NCBI GenBank assembly: GCA_017436345.1
Contig: JAFSDH010000003.1
Coordinates: forward strand, 44,695 to 108,694
Source: Bacilli bacterium
GTDB lineage: Bacteria > Bacillota_I > Bacilli_A > RF39 > UBA660
Direction of reading: 5' to 3'
Length of the DNA: 64,000 nucleotides
Shown here: positions 1-7,883 of the stretch, one piece after another
Numbering within the stretch: position 1 is the stretch's first letter
Layout of the letters: every line of letters begins with the position of its first letter
Notes under the pieces: generated by a model
Databases searched by the model: none
Seen by the model: the letters and a program-made list of their open reading frames with translations, nothing else
What the model was told of the DNA's origin: nothing
Position numbers and translations under genes: made by a program

Positions 1-2
1 AA

Positions 3-653
3 CAAGGATTTAAAATCGAAGTTCTTAACTTAATAGAAGGAACTGCTGGTGGATTTTCACAAGTAGAATTTATGATTAAAGGTGCTAATGTCTATTCTAA
101 ATTAAAATACGAAAGTGGTTCTCATAGGGTACAAAGGGTTCCAGAAACAGAATCTCAAGGAAGAATTCAAACTTCAACAGCTACTGTCTTAGTAATGCCA
201 GAAGTTGAAGATATTAGTATTGAAATTAATCCAAATGATTTAAGAATCGATGTTTACTGTGCTAGTGGTCATGGTGGTCAAGGTGTAAATACAACCCCAT
301 CTGCTGTAAGAATTACACACCTACCAACTAATACTGTTGTAACATGTCAAAATGAACGTAGCCAAATTCAAAACAAAGAACAAGCTATGAAAGTATTAAA
401 AGCAAGACTTTATGAAGCAGAACAAGCTAAACAAGATGCTGAAGTTGGTAGTGAAAGAAAAAGTAAGGTTGGTTCAGGAGACAGATCTGAAAAGATTCGT
501 ACATATAACTATCCTCAAAACCGTGTAACAGATCATCGAATTGGTTATACAACTAATTCATTAGATCGTGTTATGAATGGTGCTTTAGATGATATTATTG
601 AAGCTTTAATTACAGAAGATCAAAGAAGAAAATTAGAAGGAACAGAAGAATAA
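3..653 (+). CDS. prfA: Peptide chain release factor 1, C-terminal part (gene runs off the left edge)
   Basis: Release factor that reads UAA/UAG in the ribosomal A site and triggers hydrolysis of peptidyl-tRNA. The frame is open from the window edge, so about 216 C-terminal residues are seen of a protein normally near 355. The catalytic GGQ tripeptide is at 273-281, followed by the RF1-type block AVRITHLPT and the NERSQ..NK segment, then the conserved C-terminal [14 protein letters not shown] stretch. The residues around GGQ read GHGGQGVN, where most bacteria have GAGGQHVN. The stop codon overlaps the start of prmC by one base (TAATGA), and PrmC methylates the Gln of this GGQ, so the pair is coupled in function and translation. 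RF1 rather than RF2 is chosen from the THLPT context and the prmC neighbour. Confidence 0.96.
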   Translation, partial: QGFKIEVLNLIEGTAGGFSQVEFMIKGANVYSKLKYESGSHRVQRVPETESQGRIQTSTATVLVMPEVEDISIEINPNDLRIDVYCASGHGGQGVNTTPSAVRITHLPTNTVVTCQNERSQIQNKEQAMKVLKARLYEAEQAKQDAEVGSERKSKVGSGDRSEKIRTYNYPQNRVTDHRIGYTTNSLDRVMNGALDDIIEALITEDQRRKLEGTEE

Positions 654-1474
654 TGAAAGTAGATGATTTAATTGTCTATGGAAAAAGTAAGGTTCATTCT
701 GATTTAGCTAAAATGTTACTAGCTGACTTAATGGATATAAATTCATTAGAATTATTAACTATTTTAGATCGCGAAGTATCAAGTGATATAGAAAAAGAAT
801 ATAAGTTTCGTGTTGATGAGCTTAGAAAAGGTCGACCTATTCAATATATAATTGGTAATGTTAACTTTTGTGGAAATATTCTAGAGATTAATGAAAATGT
901 TTTAATACCAAGATTTGAAACAGAACAATTAGTAGTTAACACTGTTGAAAAAATAAAAGAATTATGGCCTAATCAATCTATTGATTTAATTGATTTGGGA
1001 ACAGGCAGTGGTGCTATTGGTTTATCAATTAAAAAGAAATTACCCAATGTAAATGTAACACTTTTAGACATAAGTGAAAAAGCTCTTGAAGTAGCTAAAA
1101 AAAATGCTACTAATCTCAATATAAATGTTAAATATATTTTAAATGATATGTTAGAAAATCTTGCTAATAAATACGATGTAATAGTATCTAATCCTCCATA
1201 TATTAAAACGAATGAAGAAATAGAAGATATTGTTAAAAATAATGAGCCTCATTTAGCTTTATATGCAGGAGATGATGGATTAGATTGTTATCGAAAAATT
1301 CTTAGTCATGTTAAAGAAAATATTAATAACAAATATTTAATAGCTTTTGAAATAGGAGACACTCAAAAAGAAGATTTATATAAATTAGCAGAAGAATTTT
1401 TAACAAACTATAATATAGAATGTGTTAAAGATTTCTCGAGTAGAGATAGAATGATATTTATTTGGAATAAATAA
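653..1474 (+). CDS. prmC: Release factor glutamine methyltransferase
   Basis: SAM-dependent N5-glutamine methyltransferase acting on the GGQ motif of release factors. It has 273 residues, the usual length. An N-terminal helical substrate domain (about 1-75) is followed by the conserved IPRFETE block (85-91), the SAM-binding loop DLGTGSGAIGLS (114-125) and the catalytic NPPY motif (180-183). The start codon overlaps the prfA stop by one base, and the order prfA-prmC-spoIIR is the Bacillus arrangement. No terminator is visible after it, so it may be read with spoIIR 55 bases downstream. Confidence 0.96.
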   Translation: MKVDDLIVYGKSKVHSDLAKMLLADLMDINSLELLTILDREVSSDIEKEYKFRVDELRKGRPIQYIIGNVNFCGNILEINENVLIPRFETEQLVVNTVEKIKELWPNQSIDLIDLGTGSGAIGLSIKKKLPNVNVTLLDISEKALEVAKKNATNLNINVKYILNDMLENLANKYDVIVSNPPYIKTNEEIEDIVKNNEPHLALYAGDDGLDCYRKILSHVKENINNKYLIAFEIGDTQKEDLYKLAEEFLTNYNIECVKDFSSRDRMIFIWNK

Positions 1475-1529
1475 ATATCTTTTTTTGTATAAAAAATTAT
1501 AAAATAACCATTATTATAATGGTGATACT

Positions 1530-2051
1530 ATGAAAAAAATAATGATACTTTTAGCAGTAATAATTACACCTTTTGTATTTGCTAAGAATTTAGAAGAAGA
1601 AACAATTATTATTCCAAATGAATCAATAAGAATAAGGGTTATCGCAAACTCTAATTCTTTATCTGATCAAATAGAAAAGAATAATATTAAAAATATATTA
1701 CAATCATATTTAGATGAAAAACTAAAAACTTCAAAAAGTATTGAAGAAACTGACTATATTATTAAAAAAAGTCTAAATGAAATAAGAACGCAAGTAGAAA
1801 AAATATTAAAAGAAAATAATTCAATTAATGGAGTTAATGTTCGTTATGGTAAAAATTTTTTCCCCAAAAAAGAATATAAAGGTATAACTTATGAAAGTGG
1901 AATGTATGATTCATTAGTAATAACAATAGGAGAAGGCAAAGGAAATAATTGGTGGTGTGTATTATTTCCACCATTATGTTTAGTAGATGAAGATATGGAA
2001 GATCAAGAATATAAGTTATATATAAAAGAAGTGATTGAAAAATTTAAATAA
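1530..2051 (+). CDS. spoIIR: Stage II sporulation protein R
   Basis: Forespore-made secreted signal that activates the SpoIIGA protease, so that pro-SigE is processed in the mother cell. The protein has 173 residues with an N-terminal hydrophobic export segment (about 3-18). Family landmarks are clear: the RIRVIANSNS block near residues 32-42, the YESGMYDSLVITIGEGKG segment, and the hallmark NNWWCVLFPPLC near residues 138-150. A GGTGAT ribosome binding site precedes the ATG. Position directly after prfA-prmC matches Bacillus. In Bacillus it is transcribed by SigF; I did not identify a SigF promoter with confidence. Confidence 0.95.
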   Translation: MKKIMILLAVIITPFVFAKNLEEETIIIPNESIRIRVIANSNSLSDQIEKNNIKNILQSYLDEKLKTSKSIEETDYIIKKSLNEIRTQVEKILKENNSINGVNVRYGKNFFPKKEYKGITYESGMYDSLVITIGEGKGNNWWCVLFPPLCLVDEDMEDQEYKLYIKEVIEKFK

Positions 2052-2088
2052 ATTAAATATCAGAACATAGAATTATATAGGTGATTCT

Positions 2089-2613
2089 ATGTTTTTTATT
2101 ATAAATTTTTTAACAGCATTAGCATTAAGTCTTGATGCTTTTTCTTTATCAATAATATATGGAACAATAATTAGAGAAAAAAATAAAAGACTAATACTTG
2201 CGATAAGTGTTGGTTTATTTCATTTTTTTATGCCATTATTAGGATATTTATTAGGAAATATATTTGTATTAAATTTAATAAAAAATACTAATATAATTTC
2301 TTTTATTATATTTATATTTTTAGGATTAGAAATGTTTTTTAATAAAGATGAAGAACAAATAATATCTTTAACAAAAGCAACCAATATTTTACTATTTGCA
2401 TTTACTGTTAGTATTGATAGTTTTAGTGTAGGAATAGTTTTATCAAATAAAAATATCTTAATTCCCATTATGTTATTTTCAACAGTAAGTTTTTTATTTA
2501 CGTTCGTAGGATTAGTTATTGGTAATAAGCTAGACAAACTATTAGGGAAATATACAACTAAATTAGGAGGATTAATTTTAATTCTGTTATCTTTCTATTA
2601 TTTATTTACATAA
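2089..2613 (+). CDS. ytaF: YtaF-type sporulation membrane protein (MntP superfamily)
   Basis: Polytopic inner-membrane protein of 174 residues with about six hydrophobic segments in two homologous halves. Acidic residues lie inside the first helix (LSLDAFSLS, near residue 16) and in the matching helix of the second half (SIDSFSVGI, near residue 109), as in the MntP/YtaF manganese-exporter superfamily. The short length and its place immediately after spoIIR favour the sporulation protein YtaF over a housekeeping Mn exporter, but the sequence does not prove which. The start follows an AGGTGATTCT ribosome binding site. The substrate is unknown from the sequence. Confidence 0.75.
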   Translation: MFFIINFLTALALSLDAFSLSIIYGTIIREKNKRLILAISVGLFHFFMPLLGYLLGNIFVLNLIKNTNIISFIIFIFLGLEMFFNKDEEQIISLTKATNILLFAFTVSIDSFSVGIVLSNKNILIPIMLFSTVSFLFTFVGLVIGNKLDKLLGKYTTKLGGLILILLSFYYLFT

Positions 2614-2693
2614 CAAGACACCCATTTTCCTTTATTTTATTGATTATATCTTGCTTTGTTGATAAAATTAAATCAAGAAAGAATGGTGATAAA

Positions 2694-3536
2694 ATGTTAG
2701 TAAATGGTAATAAAATATTACAAGATGCTAAAAAAGGAAAATATGCTGTTCCTCAATTTAATATAAACAACTTGGAATGGACTAAAAATATATTAGAAGA
2801 ATGTGAAAATTTAAATATAGCTGTAATTTTAGGAGTAAGTGAAGGTGCTGCTAAATATATGGGTGGATATAAAGTTGTAGCGGATATGGTTAAGGCATTG
2901 ATGGAAGAATTAAATATAACAATTCCTGTTTGTTTACACTTAGACCATGGTTCTAGTTTTGAAAGTTGTAAGAAGGCTATAGATGCGGGTTTCTCATCAG
3001 TTATGATCGATGCATCTAAACATGAATTAGAGGAAAATATAAGAATTACTAAAGAAGTAGTTGATTATGCTCATAGTAAAGATGTAACAGTAGAAGCAGA
3101 AGTAGGACATATTGGTGGAACTGAAGATAATGTAACTGCAACTTCTTCAAATGCTACATTAGAAGATTGCTTAACATTAGTAAATGGTTCAAATATAGAC
3201 TCATTAGCTCCAGCTTTAGGAAGCGTGCATGGTCTATATAAAGGAGAACCAAATTTAGATTTTGAAACAATGGCTGAAATTAATGAAAATTTATCTATCC
3301 CATTAGTATTACATGGTGGTACTGGAATTCCAGATTATGATATTAAAAAAGCAATTAGTTGTGGTATCAGTAAAATAAATATAAATACTGAATTACAAAT
3401 TGCATGGCATGACGCTGTTAAAAAATTCATTTCTGAAAATCCAGATGCTTATGATCCTAGAAAAGTAATAGGAAGTGGTAAAGAAGCAATGAAGGCTAAA
3501 GTAAGAGAAAAAGTAGAAATGTTTAATAACAAATAA
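2694..3536 (+). CDS. fba: Class II fructose-1,6-bisphosphate aldolase
   Basis: Zinc-dependent aldolase that splits fructose 1,6-bisphosphate into DHAP and glyceraldehyde 3-phosphate. The ATG at 2694 is chosen because GGTGAT lies 3 bases before it at 2685-2690 and the protein then begins MLVNGNKILQDAKKGKY, the family N-terminus; an upstream ATG at 2640 adds an unrelated 18-residue leader. At 280 residues it is a normal length. Visible motifs are CLHLDHGSS (catalytic Asp and a zinc His), VEAEVGHIGG, VLHGGTGIP and NTELQIAW. It lies just before murA, as fba genes often do in this group. Other steps of the same pathway (gap, pgk, tpiA, gpmI, pgi) are elsewhere in the window. Confidence 0.96.
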   Translation: MLVNGNKILQDAKKGKYAVPQFNINNLEWTKNILEECENLNIAVILGVSEGAAKYMGGYKVVADMVKALMEELNITIPVCLHLDHGSSFESCKKAIDAGFSSVMIDASKHELEENIRITKEVVDYAHSKDVTVEAEVGHIGGTEDNVTATSSNATLEDCLTLVNGSNIDSLAPALGSVHGLYKGEPNLDFETMAEINENLSIPLVLHGGTGIPDYDIKKAISCGISKININTELQIAWHDAVKKFISENPDAYDPRKVIGSGKEAMKAKVREKVEMFNNK

Positions 3537-3571
3537 AATAATAACTAATATTATATTGTAGTGGAGGTATT

Positions 3572-4825
3572 ATGAAAGTATTAGAAATAACTGGGGGAAA
3601 AGAATTAAGCGGAACGATTCGTATTAGTGGTGCGAAAAATAGTAGTGTTGCGTTAATCCCTGCTGCAATTTTAGCTGATGATGACGTTACAATATGTAAT
3701 GTTCCAGAAATAACAGATACAGATGCTTTAAGTGATATATTATCTTATTTAGGAGCGGAAGTTAGAAGAGCTAGTGAAAGTATCGTTATTAATCCAGAAA
3801 CAATTGAGAATAAAGAAATACCAGAAGAACAAGCCAAGAAATTAAGAGCTTCATACTACTTTATGGGAGCCCTTTTAGGTAAATATAAACATGTTGAAAT
3901 GTATTTTCCAGGTGGATGTTCAATAGGTCAAAGACCAATAAATTTACACCTAAAAGGATTTGAAGCTTTAGGTGCAACAGTTAGTAATGATGGAAATAAA
4001 TATATAGTAGATGCTAAAGAATTAAAAGGAGCTAATATATATTTAGATATAGCATCAGTGGGTGCAACAATAAATATAATGTTAGCAGCAGTTCGTGCTA
4101 AAGGAAAAACAACTATTGATAATGCTGCAAAAGAACCAGAAATAGTTAATGTAGCAACTTTCTTAAATAATATGGGTGCTAAAATTAGTGGTGCTGGAAC
4201 AAGTGAAATTATTATTGAAGGAGTAGAATCTTTAAAAGGATGTTTCCATGAAGTAATTCCAGACCGAATTGAAGCTGGTACTTATACAATCATAGGAGCT
4301 TTAGTAGGAAACTATTTAAAAATAGATAATATTATTCCTGAACATATTGAAGCTTTAACATCTAAATTAACAGAAATGGGAATAGAATTAGAAATTGGTT
4401 CTGATTATTTAATCGTTAATAAATCAGATTCATATAAAAGTGTTAATATTAAAACACTAGTATATCCAGGTTTCCCAACAGACTTACAACAACCTTTTTC
4501 AGTTTTATTAACAAGAGCAAAAGGAAAATCATCAATTACAGAAACTATTTGGGAAAATAGATTTATGCATATTCCATATTTGAATAAAATGGGAGCAAAT
4601 ATTACAGTTGATGGTATGAAAGCTGAAATTATGGGACCTACTAAACTAACTGGTTGTGAAGTAGAAGCAACTGATTTAAGAGCTGGTGCTGCCATGGTAG
4701 CCGCTGCTTTATCGGCTGAAGGTACAACAACAATTACTAATATTAATCATATCTTAAGAGGATATGAAAATATTGTTGAAAAGTTAACTGATGTTGGTGC
4801 TAAAATAGAATTAAAAGAAATATAA
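3572..4825 (+). CDS. murA: UDP-N-acetylglucosamine 1-carboxyvinyltransferase
   Basis: First committed enzyme of peptidoglycan synthesis; it adds enolpyruvate from PEP to UDP-GlcNAc in the cytoplasm. It has 417 residues, the usual length. The catalytic Cys is residue 116 in PGGCSIGQRP, the loop that fosfomycin alkylates, so the sequence predicts a fosfomycin-type (Cys) enzyme. Lys22-Asn23 near the N-terminus (SGAKNSS) and DLRAGAAMV near the C-terminus are further family markers. A GGAGG site precedes the ATG, and a hairpin terminator follows directly. Low-GC Gram-positives often carry two MurA paralogues, so another copy may exist outside the window. Confidence 0.97.
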   Translation: MKVLEITGGKELSGTIRISGAKNSSVALIPAAILADDDVTICNVPEITDTDALSDILSYLGAEVRRASESIVINPETIENKEIPEEQAKKLRASYYFMGALLGKYKHVEMYFPGGCSIGQRPINLHLKGFEALGATVSNDGNKYIVDAKELKGANIYLDIASVGATINIMLAAVRAKGKTTIDNAAKEPEIVNVATFLNNMGAKISGAGTSEIIIEGVESLKGCFHEVIPDRIEAGTYTIIGALVGNYLKIDNIIPEHIEALTSKLTEMGIELEIGSDYLIVNKSDSYKSVNIKTLVYPGFPTDLQQPFSVLLTRAKGKSSITETIWENRFMHIPYLNKMGANITVDGMKAEIMGPTKLTGCEVEATDLRAGAAMVAAALSAEGTTTITNINHILRGYENIVEKLTDVGAKIELKEI

Positions 4826-4826
4826 T

Positions 4827-4851
4827 AAAAGTAGAGTAATCTACTTTTTTT
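4827..4851 (+). terminator. Intrinsic terminator after murA
   Basis: A 9-bp stem (AAAAGTAGA / TCTACTTTT) with a GTAA loop, followed by T residues. Confidence 0.85.
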
Positions 4852-4865
4852 AATGAGGTGATATT

Positions 4866-5477
4866 ATTAGTAAACTATCTAAAATAGCCGTACTATTAGT
4901 AATCATAACTTTAACAATTATTTCAATTTTTATCATATATGAAAAAAATAATCCTAATAAATACACTTATATGTTACTAGGAGATGGTGTTAATAAAGGT
5001 AATTATTATCAAGAGATAAATAAATTTCTAACTAATCAGAATAAAAATATAGATATGTATAATTACTCTAAAAAAAATTTATCTATAAAAGAATTAACTA
5101 CTGATTTAATTTATCAAAATAATCCAACTTTAAAAGAATATTTAATAAAATCTAATTTAATTATTTTATCAATAGGCGAAAAAGAAATAAAAGATAATGA
5201 AAGTTTATTAAATATTGAAACAGATATGAATAACTTAATACAAGAAATAAAAAAATATAATTATAATATATGTATCTTAAGTAAATATAAAAATAATATA
5301 AATGATAAGAAAGTATCTGAAATAAATAAAATATATAAAAGTATATCGAAAGAAAATAATTTAATATATATAAATATTGAAAATATACCAATATTAAATA
5401 ATAATTATCCTTCTAAAAAAGGTAATAAAGACATAGGTAACTTGATAGTTAAAGCAATTGACTTAAAATATAAATAA
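4866..5477 (+). CDS. Membrane-anchored SGNH-fold protein lacking the catalytic Ser, probable ATT start
   Basis: No ATG, GTG or TTG start fits. The frame is closed by TGA at 4854-4856 and its first ATG is at 4971, after the membrane segment. GAGGTG at 4855-4860 sits 5 bases before ATT at 4866, giving MSKLSKIAV then a clean hydrophobic anchor (about 7-25) and 203 residues in all. ATT at 4863 is possible but too close to the ribosome binding site. The rest resembles SGNH/GDSL hydrolases: block I reads LLGDGV (residue 41 is Gly where the nucleophile Ser should be; codon GGT, one base from AGT), and block III-like LIILSIGEKEI is present. The C-terminal Asp-x-x-His is missing (NNNYPSKKGN). It is therefore probably a non-catalytic cell-surface protein. 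Function unknown; it lies between murA and rpmE. Confidence 0.72.
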   Translation: MSKLSKIAVLLVIITLTIISIFIIYEKNNPNKYTYMLLGDGVNKGNYYQEINKFLTNQNKNIDMYNYSKKNLSIKELTTDLIYQNNPTLKEYLIKSNLIILSIGEKEIKDNESLLNIETDMNNLIQEIKKYNYNICILSKYKNNINDKKVSEINKIYKSISKENNLIYINIENIPILNNNYPSKKGNKDIGNLIVKAIDLKYK

Positions 5478-5482
5478 AAAAC

Positions 5483-5511
5483 TTGCTTTTTAAAAGATTA
5501 TTTGTTATATT
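5483..5511 (+). promoter_or_regulatory. Probable promoter of rpmE
   Basis: TTGCTT at 5483-5488 and TATATT at 5506-5511 are separated by 17 bases, a SigA-type spacing, 57 bases before the rpmE start. Confidence 0.5.
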
Positions 5512-5568
5512 AAATTAGCAATTATTTTCTATGATTGTAAATCAATCATGGCGGAAGGAGTGGAAACT

Positions 5569-5781
5569 ATGAAAGCAGGAATTCATCCAGAATATAAAGA
5601 TACTAAAGTTACTTGTGCTTGTGGAGAAACATTCGTTGTTAAATCTACAAAAGACGAAATGCACGTTGAAGTATGTTCTAAATGTCATCCTTTCTATACA
5701 GGAAAACAAAGTAGAACTTCTCATGCAGGTAACGTAGACAAATTTAATAAAAAATACGGTTTTACTAAAGAAGCTGAATAA
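5569..5781 (+). CDS. rpmE: 50S ribosomal protein L31, zinc-binding type
   Basis: Large-subunit ribosomal protein with a zinc ribbon. The ATG at 5569 is preferred over that at 5548 because AAGGAG lies between them at good spacing and the product then starts with the family sequence MKAGIHPEY. It is 70 residues long. The four zinc ligands are Cys16, Cys18, Cys36 and Cys39 (TCACG and CSKCHPF), so this is the C+ form, which is used when zinc is sufficient. HPFYTGKQ is the family signature. It is monocistronic, with its own promoter-like sequence and terminator. Confidence 0.97.
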   Translation: MKAGIHPEYKDTKVTCACGETFVVKSTKDEMHVEVCSKCHPFYTGKQSRTSHAGNVDKFNKKYGFTKEAE

Positions 5782-5788
5782 GAAAAAG

Positions 5789-5813
5789 AAAAGAGAAAAA
5801 ATTCTCTTTTTTT
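5789..5813 (+). terminator. Intrinsic terminator after rpmE
   Basis: A 9-bp stem AAAAGAGAA / TTCTCTTTT with an A-rich loop, followed by Ts. Confidence 0.85.
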
Positions 5814-5870
5814 ATTGCCAAAAACCTCTAGAGAAAATATAATAAAATTATAATAATAAGGAGGAGTAAG

Positions 5871-6419
5871 ATGAAAAAATTTAAGATTAATGCAAATGTT
5901 TTAGCATTATTAATGTTAATTGCTTTATTTGCTGGATGGGAATATATGATTCTTGTAACAGTATTTATTTGGTGTTTCTGCGAAAGTAGTCAAAATTTAA
6001 AAAATTTAACTATAAGTGCTTTGGCAATTTATGCTGGATGTCATGTTTTCTCATTATTATGGAACATTGCTGAAGGTTGGTGTCTTTTTGGAACAGATGC
6101 TCTTGAAGGATTATTTGAAGTCCTAATTGGTTGGGAAATCGATGTTTTAGAAGCAAGTTTAAATTTAACAAAATATGTAATTATTCCAATTAAATATGCA
6201 ATTAGTGTAATTGATTCATTAGTAGCGTTATTAATATTATTAACTAAATTTAGATTCGTTGTTTCTATTATTACAAATAGACCAATGACTGGTGCATTTA
6301 GTAAGATTCAAGAATATATTAACTATTTCATTAACTTTGCTAATAGTAATTTATATGAAGATCAACCTATGAATAATATGAATGGTCAAATGAATAACGG
6401 AATGAATGGACAAATGTAA
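5871..6419 (+). CDS. Unrecognised polytopic membrane protein with Asn/Met/Gln-rich tail
   Basis: 182 residues preceded by AAGGAGGAG. I do not recognise the family. About four hydrophobic segments are visible (roughly 9-40, 45-70, 100-120 and 125-140), rich in Trp and Cys in the first half (WCFCESS, CHVFSLLWNIAEGWCLF). The last 16 residues form a low-complexity hydrophilic tail made of repeats of MNNG/MNGQM. It has its own terminator and lies between rpmE and rpiB, neither of which suggests a role. It could be a small-molecule channel or a stress membrane protein; nothing in the sequence decides. Confidence 0.7.
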   Translation: MKKFKINANVLALLMLIALFAGWEYMILVTVFIWCFCESSQNLKNLTISALAIYAGCHVFSLLWNIAEGWCLFGTDALEGLFEVLIGWEIDVLEASLNLTKYVIIPIKYAISVIDSLVALLILLTKFRFVVSIITNRPMTGAFSKIQEYINYFINFANSNLYEDQPMNNMNGQMNNGMNGQM

Positions 6420-6420
6420 T

Positions 6421-6450
6421 AAAAAAGATATTCAAAAGAATATCTTTTTT
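6421..6450 (+). terminator. Intrinsic terminator
   Basis: A strong 12-bp stem (AAAAAGATATTC / GAATATCTTTTT) with an AAAA loop and a T tail. Confidence 0.9.
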
Positions 6451-6478
6451 ATTTTAAAAAATAAATATTTAATATCTA

Positions 6479-6487
6479 TGCTATAAT
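6479..6487 (+). promoter_or_regulatory. Extended -10 promoter element of rpiB
   Basis: TGCTATAAT, an extended -10 match, 23 bases before the rpiB ATG. No convincing -35 is seen. Confidence 0.5.
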
Positions 6488-6510
6488 AATAATATAATTG
6501 AGGTGATTAA

Positions 6511-7011
6511 ATGAAAATTGGAATTGCAAGTGACCATCGTGGGTTTCCATTAAAAAGTAAGTTGATTAATTACTTAATAAAAAATAATTTTGAGGTAATT
6601 GATTTTGGTACAACATCTACTGCTATGGTAGATTATCCAGAATATGCTTTTAAGTTAGGAGAAGCTGTTGCTAGAAGAGAGATTGATTTTGGTATCGTTA
6701 CATGTGGAACCGGAATAGGAATTAGTATCGCATGTAATAAAGTAAGAGGAGTTAGATGTGCTAAAGTTGATAATGTAAAAGAAGCAGAATTAACAAGACG
6801 AGATAATGATGCCAATGTTTTAGCTTTAAATGGATCAATGCCATTGTATCGTGCAAAAGATATTGTTGATGTATTCTTTAAAACTAATTTTACTGGAGTT
6901 GACCGTTATATTAATCGAATTAATCAAATATTAGAATATGAAAATAATAGTAATTTAATGTTAAGAATTGGAAAAGAAAACAAGGATCAAAAAAGTAAAT
7001 ATGAGCAGTAA
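6511..7011 (+). CDS. rpiB: Ribose-5-phosphate isomerase B / LacAB-type isomerase
   Basis: Interconverts ribose 5-phosphate and ribulose 5-phosphate in the pentose phosphate pathway. The start follows GAGGTGATTAA. Motifs include IASDHRGF at the N-terminus (phosphate and ring-opening residues), the DYPEYA segment and the catalytic loop VTCGTGIGISIACNK, whose Cys near residue 70 is the usual general base. NDANVLALNG and the C-terminal FTGVDRYINRINQI segment also match. At 166 residues it is slightly longer than the usual ~150, with a basic tail. The tail overlaps the next small gene by 11 bases. RpiB and the galactose-6-phosphate isomerase LacAB are one superfamily; RpiB is likelier because there is a single stand-alone subunit and no lac genes. 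Confidence 0.92.
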   Translation: MKIGIASDHRGFPLKSKLINYLIKNNFEVIDFGTTSTAMVDYPEYAFKLGEAVARREIDFGIVTCGTGIGISIACNKVRGVRCAKVDNVKEAELTRRDNDANVLALNGSMPLYRAKDIVDVFFKTNFTGVDRYINRINQILEYENNSNLMLRIGKENKDQKSKYEQ

Positions 7012-7192
7012 ATTTTTTCTTTATATAGCTATAACACCATTAGTTATTTATGCTTTATCATCATTAAATATAAATAGTATTTTTAAAAAGAATAAAGTAA
7101 CCGCAGCATGGACATTTTATTTTTTATTAGCTATATCAATGATATATTTAGTGACAAATTGCTTATATGATGTATTTTTATATTCTATTTAA
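7001..7192 (+). CDS. DUF1146 family small membrane protein (YwzB-like)
   Basis: 63 residues with two hydrophobic helices. The segment IFKKNKVTAAWTFYFLL between the helices resembles the conserved loop of B. subtilis YwzB (DUF1146), and YwzB also lies near murA and the spoIID/spoIIQ genes, so the context supports the match. The ATG at 7001 is used; an upstream in-frame TTG at 6968 inside rpiB would add a charged leader that the family lacks. AAGGAT at 6982-6987 is a weak, rather distant ribosome binding site, and translational coupling to rpiB through the 11-base overlap is likely. Function of the family is unknown. Confidence 0.72.
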   Translation: MSSKFFLYIAITPLVIYALSSLNINSIFKKNKVTAAWTFYFLLAISMIYLVTNCLYDVFLYSI

Positions 7193-7247
7193 CTTTTTTT
7201 GTATAAAATAAAAAAAAGTATCCACACTTATAATGAGGTGGATAAAA

Positions 7248-7883
7248 ATGAAAAAAAGATTAAAATTAAGACCATTTGTATTTCCTGTAGTCTATATGAT
7301 ACTTGTATTAGTATTATTGGGTGCAGTTTATTACAATGGTCTTATTAATACTTCATATTTGGAAGAGGATTTAAATAATTTAAAATATGTTACAAATTTA
7401 GATTTTTCTGAAACAATTGAAGTATCAAAAAAAGAAGAATTAATGGTTAGACCATATACCAATGATAAGGTAAAGATTGGTAAAACATATTATGATTATC
7501 AAGAAAATAATGAACAACAAGAAAATTCTATAATTTATTATGAAGGTACATATATTCAAAATTCAGGTGTTGATTACACTCTAAATGAGACATTTGATGT
7601 TGTTAGTTGCTTAAAAGGTACAGTAATATCAGCAGAAAAAACAGATTTAATGGGATATGTTGTTGAGGTAAGATATAACAATGATATTATTATTTCTTAT
7701 CAAAGTTTATCAGAAGTAAATGTTAAAGCTGGTGATACTTTAGAACAAGGTCAAATTATAGGTAAAAGTGGCACTTCAACAATAGGTAAAGAACTAGGAA
7801 ATCATCTTCATCTAGAAATGTATAAAGATGGAACTACAGTAAATCCCGAAGACTATTATAATAAAAATATTAAGGATATTTAA
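7248..7883 (+). CDS. spoIIQ: Stage II sporulation protein Q, LytM/M23-fold
   Basis: Forespore membrane protein that docks with mother-cell SpoIIIAH during engulfment to form the trans-envelope channel. The ATG at 7248 is preceded by GAGGTGG at good spacing; an in-frame ATG at 7233 is upstream of that site. The 211-residue protein has a short basic N-terminus, one transmembrane helix (about 10-31) and a C-terminal M23 fold (about 110-205). GYVVEV, YQSLSEVNVKAGD, IGKSG and GNHLHLEMYKDG follow Bacillus SpoIIQ closely. The first metal-binding His of M23 peptidases is replaced (NSGVDYT), as in B. subtilis SpoIIQ, so it is probably structural and not a peptidase. It overlaps the MreB gene by one base. 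Confidence 0.93.
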   Translation: MKKRLKLRPFVFPVVYMILVLVLLGAVYYNGLINTSYLEEDLNNLKYVTNLDFSETIEVSKKEELMVRPYTNDKVKIGKTYYDYQENNEQQENSIIYYEGTYIQNSGVDYTLNETFDVVSCLKGTVISAEKTDLMGYVVEVRYNNDIIISYQSLSEVNVKAGDTLEQGQIIGKSGTSTIGKELGNHLHLEMYKDGTTVNPEDYYNKNIKDI

